From Methylovirgula sp. HY1 (GTDB lineage Bacteria > Pseudomonadota > Alphaproteobacteria > Rhizobiales > Beijerinckiaceae): 64,000 nucleotides of DNA. Positions within the stretch are counted from its first letter, which is position 1. Each line of letters starts with the position of its first letter. The translations under genes and the position numbers were made by a program. The notes below the pieces were generated by a model. That model did not search any database, was not told the origin of the DNA, and saw nothing but the letters and a program-made list of their open reading frames with translations. The stretch is taken from positions 992,001 through 1,056,000 of the forward strand of contig NZ_CP073764.1 in NCBI RefSeq assembly GCF_019343105.1, given 5' to 3'. Shown here one piece after another: positions 1-7,038 of this stretch.

Positions 1-669
1 ATAGCCGCCCGGGACAAAACAAAGGGCACCTACCCCTTGCGGGCCACCGAATTTATGCGCCGATATGGCCAGTGCGTCGGCATTGAGCGCAGCAAAGTCG
101 CAAGCAATGCGTCCCGCTGCCTGCACGGCGTCGCAGATGACCACGCCGCCGGCCGCGTGAATCATGCCGGCCGCCTCGGCAACGGGCTGGATAACACCGG
201 TTTCATTATTCGCTGCCTGGAGCGCCAGCATGATCCGGCGTCCAGCATGACGCTCGAGCGAAGCCGCGAGCGCCGCCAGATCGAGGCATCCATCAGCTGC
301 CAGCGGGAGACTTTCCGCCGCCTCGGCAGGAAATCTATGGCCATTCAGAACGCAGGCATGTTCGCCGCCGCCCATCAGCAGCACCTCGAAGGGCGCGCTA
401 CCGTGCCCCGCGATTTCAAGAGACGGCGTCAGGACGAGGTTCAAGGCCTCGGTCGCGCCTGAAGTGAAGATCACATGCTTTGCCGCAGTCCCGACGAAAG
501 CGGCGATCTCATCACGCGCTGTCTCGATGCGGGCGCGCGCAGCACGGCCTTCGCCGTGCACCGAAGACGCATTGCCCAAAAGATCCAATCCGTCGAGAAA
601 AGCCGCCCGCGCTTCCGGTCGCAGCGGCGTCGTCGCATTGTGATCGAGATAGGCCCGCAGCTGCGCCAC
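1..669 (-). CDS. Cysteine desulfurase (NifS/IscS type), 3' end outside window
   Basis: PLP-dependent enzyme that takes sulfur from cysteine for Fe-S cluster assembly. The reverse strand reads as an N-terminus with the family motif YLDHNATTPLRPEA, then NASSVHGEGR, FTSGATEALNL and the cofactor-lysine motif ISAHKFGGPQG, with the lysine at about residue 206. About 223 of the usual 380 or so residues are present. I chose the GTG at 669 because it puts the YLDHNATT motif at the usual distance from the N-terminus; a GTG 33 bases upstream in the same frame is an alternative. In related bacteria such a gene heads the sufBCDS operon, which would lie to the left of this window. The family call is firm; the suf assignment is inference from context. 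Confidence 0.9.
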   Translation of the reverse strand, partial: MAQLRAYLDHNATTPLRPEARAAFLDGLDLLGNASSVHGEGRAARARIETARDEIAAFVGTAAKHVIFTSGATEALNLVLTPSLEIAGHGSAPFEVLLMGGGEHACVLNGHRFPAEAAESLPLAADGCLDLAALAASLERHAGRRIMLALQAANNETGVIQPVAEAAGMIHAAGGVVICDAVQAAGRIACDFAALNADALAISAHKFGGPQGVGALCFVPGGY

Positions 670-1085
670 AGATCGTTCCTTCAACCCCGCCAGAGCAAAC
701 ACGCGTCAAAATACTTGCCTTCATGCCTGGCGAACGTGCTAGATGGCAAACACGCCGCATCGAAGCGCAGATCTGACGTGCATGAAATGACGCACGTGCT
801 GGTTCGCGTCAGGGAATCCCGGCGTTGCGGCTCGCGTCAACCCTAAAGGGGTTAGAATAATTCTAAGTCTATTGTGGCGCTCGTGGACGCGCGAGTCAAG
901 CGATCGGCTGAGGAATCCGTGCCTTGCGCCACCGGCCGCAATGCCAAGGCCAAGATAGCACATGCGGGCGCCGCCAAGTTCGTGCGACGTCCAATTTCGA
1001 GAGTCGGCCGTTCGGCCGGCTCATTTTCCGGTTCGAGCCGCCAAGCGGGTTCGAGAGATAGACAGCAGGAAACGCAGGAACGACC
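670..1085. other. Divergent intergenic region, desulfurase / hydrolase
   Basis: This 416-base gap separates two divergent genes and must hold both promoters. The only clear element is the palindrome at 852-866, annotated separately. Short open frames here show no family features and look like chance. Confidence 0.5.
852..866. promoter_or_regulatory. Irr/ICE-like iron-response palindrome
   Basis: A perfect 15-base palindrome, TTAGAATAATTCTAA, with 7-base arms around one central base. It matches the Irr-binding (ICE) pattern of Rhizobiales, TTTAGAA-N3-TTCTAAA, at the core. It lies 183 bases upstream of the desulfurase start, and suf operons in this order are known targets of Irr and RirA. Binding is inferred from the motif and context. 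Confidence 0.6.
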
Positions 1086-1775
1086 ATGCCAGAGGTCATT
1101 TTCAACGGTCCCGCCGGCCGCCTCGAAGGGCGCTTTCACCCGTCGGCGCAGCGGGGCGCTCCGATCGCCATAATCTTACATCCGCATCCGCAATTCGGCG
1201 GCACGATGAACAATCAGATCGTCTACAATCTCTATTATGCTTTTGCGGAACGGGGCTTTTCGGTTCTGCGGTTCAATTTCCGCGGCGTCGGCCGTAGCCA
1301 GGGCGCTTTCGATCACGGCCAGGGCGAATTGTCGGATGCCGCCGCGGCGCTCGATTGGGTGCAGACGATCAACCCGGATGCGCGGGCCTGTTGGATCGCC
1401 GGCGTCTCCTTCGGCGCCTGGATCGGCATGCAGCTTCTGATGCGCCGGCCGGAAGTCGAGGGCTTCATCTCGGTCGCTCCCCCGGCCAATCGGTTCGATT
1501 TTTCCTTCCTCGCGCCGTGCCCTTCCTCCGGCCTCTTCGTCCATGGCGATCAGGATCGCGTCGCTCCGCTCAAGGAGGTCACCGCGCTCATCGAGAAGCT
1601 GAAGACGCAAAAGGGCATTTTGATCGAGCATGCGGTCATTGCCGGCGCCAATCATTTCTTCGAAAATTGCGTCGAAGCGCTCATCGAAGAAGTCAGCGTC
1701 TATCTCGACCGGAGGCTCGGCAATCCGCCGAAACTGCCGACGCCGACTCGGGCCGAGCCGGCCGAGCGGGGCTAG
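1086..1775 (+). CDS. Alpha/beta hydrolase (COG2945-like)
   Basis: Predicted soluble serine hydrolase of 229 residues. The chain has the oxyanion-loop motif LHPHPQFGGTMNN near residue 31, the nucleophile elbow GVSFG with Ser108, the acid region HGDQD (Asp155/157) and a late histidine in GANHFF (His190), so the triad looks complete. The substrate is unknown. It is divergent from the cysteine desulfurase; the same neighbourhood occurs in other Rhizobiales, which hints at a conserved link but not a function. The TAG stop (1773-1775) lies inside a CTAG that begins a dispersed repeat. Confidence 0.85.
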   Translation: MPEVIFNGPAGRLEGRFHPSAQRGAPIAIILHPHPQFGGTMNNQIVYNLYYAFAERGFSVLRFNFRGVGRSQGAFDHGQGELSDAAAALDWVQTINPDARACWIAGVSFGAWIGMQLLMRRPEVEGFISVAPPANRFDFSFLAPCPSSGLFVHGDQDRVAPLKEVTALIEKLKTQKGILIEHAVIAGANHFFENCVEALIEEVSVYLDRRLGNPPKLPTPTRAEPAERG

Positions 1776-1850
1776 AGCATGTTCGACCGGATGGACTCAT
1801 CCGGTCGACAAGAAAACGCTCAAAATCAATAAGCTGGAGCGCGCTCACTC
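1772..1850 (+). repeat. Dispersed palindromic repeat, family 1, diverged copy
   Basis: It starts CTAGAGCATGTTC, has an inverted pair GACCGGATGA/TCATCCGGTC and continues with AAAACGCTC and AATCAATAAGCTGGAGC, segments shared with the copies at 3883, 5511, 43499 and 59150. It fills the gap between the convergent hydrolase and anmK genes and overlaps the ends of both. Confidence 0.7.
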
Positions 1851-2951
1851 CGGCGCCGCGACACATCCCCCTTGCAAGGGCGCCTTGACACCTGTCGTCG
1901 TCGGAAAGCTGATCGGCATATCCTTCAGGCGCCGCACGGCGAGATAGGCGAAGGCCTGCGCTTCCATGCCGTCGGCCGACCAGCGAAGCGAATCCGCGAG
2001 CACCATTCCGCAAGGCAGGCGCTGCATCAATTCCCAGCGCAATGCGAGATTATGGGCGCCCCCGCCGCAGAGAATGGCGAGCTTCGGCACCTCCGGCACA
2101 TGCGTAAGCGCGTTCGCGACGCTCTGCGCTGTAAAGGCGGTCAAAGTCGCGGCGGCATCCGCGAGTTTCAAATCGTCGACGCGAGCGAGAGAAAACGCGT
2201 TGCGATCGAGCGATTTCGGCGGCGCAAGGTCGAAATAGGGATGCGCGAGGAGGTCGGCGAGCGCCATGAAATCGATCTTTCCCTGGCCCGCGACAATGCC
2301 GCCCTCGTCCATCGCGACACCTTGCCGGCGAAACATCAGATCATCGATGAGCGCGTTGCCCGGCCCGGTGTCGAAGGCCAATGGGTCTTCATCGCCATTC
2401 AGAAAGGTGAGATTGGCGACACCACCGACATTCAGCACCACGATCGGGCCGGTCAGTCCCGCCGCCAGAGCCAAGGCCTTGTGATAGATGGGCACGAGCG
2501 GCGCGCCCTGCCCGCCCGCGGCGACATCGGCGGCACGGAAATCATGGACGACGGGCAGTTTTAACTTATGCGCCAGCGCTGCGCCGTCGCCGATCTGCAC
2601 GGTGAGCGCCGCGCCTGGCCGATGCAGCACGGTCTGCCCGTGGAAACCGACGACATCTATGGAGTCGCGCTGCAATCCCTCGGCCGCGAGAAAGCCCTCG
2701 ACCGCCGCACCATGGCGCCGCGTCACCATCGCCTCGGCCGCAGCCAGCACGCCAGGGCGTGCCGCACGATCGGTGAGCGTCGCAGCCTCGTTATGCGCGG
2801 CGCGGAGAAGTGCGCGGTCCTCTGCCGTGTAGCCGAAAGAACGCGTGGCGCCGGCAACGATCTTCGTGTCGCCGTCCGTCTCTATGAAGGCGACATCCAC
2901 GGCGTCCATCGACGAGCCGCTCATGAGCCCAATGGCCCGAAGCATGGACAT
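1845..2951 (-). CDS. anmK: Anhydro-N-acetylmuramic acid kinase
   Basis: Phosphorylates and opens 1,6-anhydro-MurNAc released by lytic transglycosylases, in cytoplasmic peptidoglycan recycling. The N-terminal motif AIGLMSGSSMDAVDVAF and the later LNVGGVANLT, FDTGPGNALIDD and CGGGAHN blocks identify the family. With the ATG at 2951 the protein is 368 residues, the usual length. I preferred this to a longer open frame because a GGGGGAAAG ribosome site sits just before it and the conserved region begins at once. In many alphaproteobacteria anmK lies beside tyrS; here about 2.8 kb lie between them (ParA-like gene, repeats, NiCoT cassette). Confidence 0.95.
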   Translation of the reverse strand: MSMLRAIGLMSGSSMDAVDVAFIETDGDTKIVAGATRSFGYTAEDRALLRAAHNEAATLTDRAARPGVLAAAEAMVTRRHGAAVEGFLAAEGLQRDSIDVVGFHGQTVLHRPGAALTVQIGDGAALAHKLKLPVVHDFRAADVAAGGQGAPLVPIYHKALALAAGLTGPIVVLNVGGVANLTFLNGDEDPLAFDTGPGNALIDDLMFRRQGVAMDEGGIVAGQGKIDFMALADLLAHPYFDLAPPKSLDRNAFSLARVDDLKLADAAATLTAFTAQSVANALTHVPEVPKLAILCGGGAHNLALRWELMQRLPCGMVLADSLRWSADGMEAQAFAYLAVRRLKDMPISFPTTTGVKAPLQGGCVAAPE

Positions 2952-3169
2952 GGACGACTTTCCCCCGCCGCAGAATTTCCACTCGCCTTGTCTTACGAGA
3001 GCTGACGAGAAAGGAAAATCCATTTTGAGCAGCAACAGGCAGGAAGTTTTGCCCCGCCCAAACAAATTTGCGCTTCAATTGCGGAAATCGCTTGCACATT
3101 GCGCCGAACGCACATGTATTTTCGTGGGGACGTCGCGCGGGCCGGCGTGCGTTGTCGGGAGGCATCGAG

Positions 3170-3817
3170 ATGAAGCAAGCACTGACAACCCGGCTCGTCT
3201 CCTTCGTCGGGCAAAAGGGTGGCGTCGGCAAAAGCTCGCTTGCGCGACTGCTTTCGGTCGGCGCGGCGCGCGCCGGCAGCAAGGTGCTGCTGGCGGATTT
3301 CGATCTCGATCAACTCACCTGTGTTGAATGGAATGCCGCACGCCTGCGCCACAATCTTGACCCGGAGATTGAAGTTCGCCCATTCAAAAGCCTGAAAAAG
3401 TTACGCAAAACGGAAGAGACATTCGATCTCATCGTCGCCGATACGCGCGGCCTGGCTGATGATTTGACGAAGGACGTCGCGGAGGAAAGCTCGGTCGTCT
3501 TCTTGCCGACCGGCACATCGGGCGATGATCTGCGCCCGACTTTGGCGCTGGCACGGCGGCTCGCCAAGCAAGGCGCCGACGGCAAGCTCAGCTTCATCCT
3601 GTCAAAGACCGGCCGCTCGGAGCGACAAATTGCGGCGGCCACGAAGATGATCGAGGACCAGGGCTATTCCATCCTCGCAACGCATTGGGCACTGCGCGAC
3701 GGATTGCAATCGGAATTCGACATGGGCGGGGTCGGCCTCGAATCGCGCAATCATTATCTGCGCGACATCGCCGACAATATGGGCAAAGCGCTGATCGAAC
3801 GCGCCTTCAACGGATGA
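3170..3817 (+). CDS. ParA/MinD-like ATPase (orphan)
   Basis: A 215-residue P-loop ATPase of the ParA group. The deviant Walker A KGGVGKS is at residues 16-22, followed by ADFDLDQLT and a Walker B-like region FDLIVADTRG. It is short, with no N-terminal DNA-binding domain, like the small ParA proteins that position cargo. No ParB partner or parS-like site is visible nearby, so its cargo is unknown. The ATG at 3170 is chosen over an upstream frame because of the GGGAGGC ribosome site before it. The gene runs towards a repeat element starting 66 bases after its stop. Confidence 0.85.
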   Translation: MKQALTTRLVSFVGQKGGVGKSSLARLLSVGAARAGSKVLLADFDLDQLTCVEWNAARLRHNLDPEIEVRPFKSLKKLRKTEETFDLIVADTRGLADDLTKDVAEESSVVFLPTGTSGDDLRPTLALARRLAKQGADGKLSFILSKTGRSERQIAAATKMIEDQGYSILATHWALRDGLQSEFDMGGVGLESRNHYLRDIADNMGKALIERAFNG

Positions 3818-3882
3818 ACTTGCGCCGCGCAGAAACCTTTCGCTTCGGTTGACGACGCATTGACCATTGCGCCAACGCGGCA

Positions 3883-4098
3883 CTAGAGCGTTTTTCGATC
3901 GGGTGGCCTCACCCGATCGAGACGAAACCGCTCCAAATCAATAAGCTGGAGCATGTTCTTATCAATGAGACATCGGATATATCCGATGTCTGAAAAATGA
4001 GAACTCGGATATATCCGAGTTCTAAAAAGTGAGACATCGGATATATCCGATGTCTAAATATCGGAAAAGTCATTCAACTTTTCCGGAACATGCTCTAG
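3883..4098 (+). repeat. Dispersed palindromic repeat, family 1, full copy with three units
   Basis: Bounded by CTAG on both sides. A head hairpin (CGATCGGGTG/CACCCGATCG) is followed by GCTCCAAATCAATAAGCTGG, then three 24-base perfect palindromes at 3968-3991, 4000-4023 and 4032-4055 spaced 32 bases apart, then a tail hairpin CGGAAAAGT/ACTTTTCCG and GGAACATGCTCTAG. The first and third palindromes carry arms GACATCGG/CCGATGTC, the middle one GAACTCGG/CCGAGTTC, so the arms change together. Confidence 0.9.
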
Positions 4099-4105
4099 CA
4101 TGGCG

Positions 4106-4340
4106 GCGATGGTTCCCTTCGGGGATCAAAAGGGAACGCGGTGAGGGTCGTTTTGCGTATGTCCTTGTCGGAAAAGTCGATCAACTTTTCCGAGACATGC
4201 GCATGTCCGAAGCCGCGGCTGCCCCCGCAACTGTAAGCGACGAGCCACCTCCCTAACGCCACTGGGCCGCATGGATTAGACATGCGCCTGGGAAGGCGGA
4301 GACGGCGCCGACCCGCGAGCCAGGAGACCTGCCATCATCC
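4106..4340 (+). promoter_or_regulatory. Cobalamin (AdoCbl) riboswitch
   Basis: The leader has the class landmarks in order: GGTTCCC paired with GGGAACGCGGTG, then GCTGCCCCCGCAACTGTAAG, GCCACTGG, GGGAAGGCGG and the B12 box GAGCCAGGAGACCTGCC at 4317-4333. It lies about 105 bases upstream of a NiCoT permease, so cobalamin should repress cobalt uptake. An extra hairpin (CGGAAAAGT/ACTTTTCCG, about 4169-4192) sits between the first paired block and the CCGCAACTG core; it is the same hairpin as the tail of the adjacent dispersed repeat. Confidence 0.95.
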
Positions 4341-4445
4341 GACGTCTATGCAGAACCGCCGGGCGGGGTGTCCTGGTGGGGTGAGTGCCACGCGACCAAT
4401 GGCCAGCCGCTGCTATGACACCACGACGTCAAAGGCAGAAGCTCC

Positions 4446-5501
4446 ATGCTCACTACTCTGAAAAGACTGTTCGACGCCAGCGCGTCAGATCTGAAAGCGC
4501 GGCTCGTCATCATCTACAGCGGCCTCGCCGTGCTCAACATCGGCGCCTGGATCTGGGCGCTCGTCGCCTTCCACGACAAACCGGTACCGCTCGGCGTTGC
4601 GCTGGTGATCTATGGGCTCGGCCTGCGCCACGCCGTCGATGCCGATCATATTGCGGCAATCGACAATGTCACCCGCAAGCTCATGCAGATGAATGAGCGG
4701 CCGGTCGCGGTCGGCTTCTTCTTCGCGATAGGCCATTCCACAGTCGTCATCATCGTTGCAGGCGCCGTGGCGGTGGCGGCGACGCTCCTCGGCAGCTTTG
4801 AGGAGTTCAAAAGCGTCAGCGGCATCATCAGCACCGCCGTTTCGGCCCTGTTCCTTCTCGCCATCGCCGCGATGAACATCGTGATCTTTGTGTCGATCTA
4901 CAAAAGCTATCGGCGCTTGCGCACCGGAGGCGTCTATATCGAAGAAGATCTCGATCTCCTGCTCAACAATCGCGGGATGCTGGCGCGTCTCTTCCGCCCG
5001 CTGTTCAAGCTCGTGACCAAGAGCTGGCACATGTTTCCGCTCGGTTTTCTATTTGGGCTCGGCTTCGACACCGCGACTGAAGTGGCAATGTTTGGCGTGT
5101 CGGCGGCACAAGCGGCCAAAGGCGTGCCGATCGCGGCCATATCGGTGTTCCCGGTGCTGTTTGCGGCTGGCATGTCGCTGATCGATACGACGGATGGGGT
5201 GATGATGCTCGGCGCCTATGACTGGGCCTTCGTCAAGCCGATGCGGAAGCTTTACTACAATATGACCATCACGCTGGTGTCGGTCGTCGTCGCGGTTCTG
5301 ATCGGCGGTATCGAGGCACTGGGTCTGGTCGCCGACAAGCTGGCTTTGAAAGGCGGCTTCTGGAATGCGATCGGCGGATTGAACGATAATTTCAACAATC
5401 TCGGCTTCGCCATCATCGGCATCTTCGTCCTGGCCTGGGGGCTTTCCTACGCCGTCTATAAGGCGAAGCGCCTGGACGAGCTGGACATCGGCTCCGCTTG
5501 A
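4446..5501 (+). CDS. NiCoT family nickel/cobalt permease (HoxN/NixA type)
   Basis: Inner-membrane secondary transporter of 351 residues with about eight hydrophobic segments. The signature RHAVDADHIAAIDNVTR gives the metal-binding HX4DH motif at His62, Asp67 and His68; GFFFAIGHSTVV and FGLGFDTATEV are the other family signatures. Substrate choice between Ni and Co cannot be read from the chain, but the cobalamin riboswitch directly upstream argues for cobalt in B12 supply. The ATG at 4446 follows a purine-rich stretch AGGCAGAAGC. The gene and its riboswitch are bracketed by two same-orientation copies of the family 1 repeat. Confidence 0.93.
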   Translation: MLTTLKRLFDASASDLKARLVIIYSGLAVLNIGAWIWALVAFHDKPVPLGVALVIYGLGLRHAVDADHIAAIDNVTRKLMQMNERPVAVGFFFAIGHSTVVIIVAGAVAVAATLLGSFEEFKSVSGIISTAVSALFLLAIAAMNIVIFVSIYKSYRRLRTGGVYIEEDLDLLLNNRGMLARLFRPLFKLVTKSWHMFPLGFLFGLGFDTATEVAMFGVSAAQAAKGVPIAAISVFPVLFAAGMSLIDTTDGVMMLGAYDWAFVKPMRKLYYNMTITLVSVVVAVLIGGIEALGLVADKLALKGGFWNAIGGLNDNFNNLGFAIIGIFVLAWGLSYAVYKAKRLDELDIGSA

Positions 5502-5510
5502 CGGATCGCT

Positions 5511-5692
5511 GGAGCGTTTTCCGATCGGGTGGAACCACCCGATCGAGACGAAAACGCTCCAAATCAATTAGCTGGAGCATGTTCTTATCAATGAGAACTC
5601 GGATATATCCGAGTTCTAAAAAGTGAGACATCGGATATATCCGATGTCTAAATATCGGAAAAGTCATTCAACTTTTCCGGAACATGCTCTAG
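5511..5692 (+). repeat. Dispersed palindromic repeat, family 1, two-unit copy
   Basis: Same layout as the copy at 3883: head hairpin CGATCGGGTGG/CCACCCGATCG, GCTCCAAATCAATTAGCTGG, a GAACTCGG-type 24-base palindrome (5594-5617), a GACATCGG-type palindrome (5626-5649), the tail hairpin and a terminal GCTCTAG. It ends 38 bases before the tyrS start and so probably lies in the tyrS leader or promoter. Confidence 0.9.
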
Positions 5693-5730
5693 GGTCGCGC
5701 CTCCTCCGCCCGATTGCGCTGCAGGTCACC

Positions 5731-6993
5731 GTGTCCGACGCTTTTGCTCCAAAATCCGAATTTCTCGCCGTCCTCATGGCGCGCGGCTATCTGCATCAAT
5801 GTTCCGATCTCGAAGGGATCGACGAAAAAGCGCTGAGCGGCGCACTCACGGCCTATGTCGGCTTCGATTGCACCGCGGCGTCGCTGCATGTCGGCTCCCT
5901 CGTCCCGATCATGATGCTGCGCTGGTTGCAAAAAACCGGCGGCAAGCCGATCGCGCTGATGGGCGGCGGCACGACGCGAGTCGGCGATCCCTCGGGCAAG
6001 GATGAAAGCCGTAAGATCCTCACTCTGGAGACGATCGAGGCGAATAAGGCCGGCATCAAACGGGTCTTTACGAAATTTCTGAGTTTCGGCGCGGGCGCCA
6101 CCGATGCGCTGATGCCCGACAATGCCGAATGGCTCGCAACACTGAATTACATCGACTTCCTACGCGACGTCGGCCGGCATTTTTCGGTCAACCGCATGCT
6201 CGCCATGGATTCGGTGAAGATGCGGCTCGAACGCGAGCATGAACTGTCTTTCATCGAATTCAATTATATGTGCCTTCAGGCCTATGATTTCGTCGAACTG
6301 CATAAGCGCTACGGCTGCCTGCTGCAGATGGGCGGCTCCGATCAATGGGGCAATATCATCACCGGCATCGATCTCGGCCGCCGCATGGGAACGGCGCAGC
6401 TCTTTGCATTGACCTCGCCATTGTTGACGACGGCCTCGGGCGCCAAAATGGGCAAGACCGCGGCTGGCGCCGTCTGGCTCGATGCCGAGATGTTGAGCAT
6501 CTATGACTATTGGCAATATTGGCGCAATTGCGAGGATGCGGATGTCGGCCGCTTCCTGAAGCTCTTCACCGAACTACCGCTCGACGAGATCGAAAGACTC
6601 GCCGCCTTGCGCGATGCCGAGATCAATGAAGCGAAGAAGATTCTGGCGACCGAAGCCACCGCCATGGTGCATGGCCGCGAAGCCGCGGAACTCGCGGCCG
6701 AGACCGCGCGACAGACTTTTGAAGAAGGCGCGCTGGCCGAAAGCCTGCCGAGCATTGCGATCGCGCGCCAGGAACTTGCCAGCGGGCTCGGCGTACTCGC
6801 CGCCTTCGTCAAGGTGGGACTGGTCGCTTCGACGAGCGAAGCGCGCCGCCAGGTCAAGGGCGGTGGCCTCAAAGTCAATGATGCATCCGTCAATGACGAG
6901 CGTGCCACGCTGACCGAGCAAGATCTCGTCGAAGGCGTGATCAAGCTGTCGCTCGGCAAGAAGAAGCACATGCTGCTGAAGCCTGAGCCGTGA
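5731..6993 (+). CDS. tyrS: Tyrosyl-tRNA synthetase
   Basis: Class I aminoacyl-tRNA synthetase charging tRNA-Tyr. The HIGH-like motif is LHVGS, the tyrosine site includes [12 protein letters not shown] and the KMSKS loop reads GAKMGKT, as in bacterial TyrRS. A C-terminal S4-like domain is visible ([19 protein letters not shown]). With GTG at 5731 the protein is 420 residues, close to the family length, and its start ([19 protein letters not shown]) aligns with the usual N-terminus. A longer frame beginning at 5623 lies inside the repeat and is rejected. The repeat copy directly upstream could influence expression. Confidence 0.95.
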   Translation: MSDAFAPKSEFLAVLMARGYLHQCSDLEGIDEKALSGALTAYVGFDCTAASLHVGSLVPIMMLRWLQKTGGKPIALMGGGTTRVGDPSGKDESRKILTLETIEANKAGIKRVFTKFLSFGAGATDALMPDNAEWLATLNYIDFLRDVGRHFSVNRMLAMDSVKMRLEREHELSFIEFNYMCLQAYDFVELHKRYGCLLQMGGSDQWGNIITGIDLGRRMGTAQLFALTSPLLTTASGAKMGKTAAGAVWLDAEMLSIYDYWQYWRNCEDADVGRFLKLFTELPLDEIERLAALRDAEINEAKKILATEATAMVHGREAAELAAETARQTFEEGALAESLPSIAIARQELASGLGVLAAFVKVGLVASTSEARRQVKGGGLKVNDASVNDERATLTEQDLVEGVIKLSLGKKKHMLLKPEP

Positions 6994-7038
6994 CGAAACC
7001 GCTCAGCAATTTCGCAGGCATCGCTTCATCGGCCGGCC

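Noticed and set aside
3883-4098. CRISPR array from the regularly spaced palindromes
   Set aside because: The 32-base period comes from repeat units with near-identical short spacers of 8 bases, no unique spacers and no cas genes.
5623-5730. Longer tyrS start inside the repeat
   Set aside because: The first 36 codons are translated palindromes of the repeat (the same peptide appears at other copies) and are not part of TyrRS.
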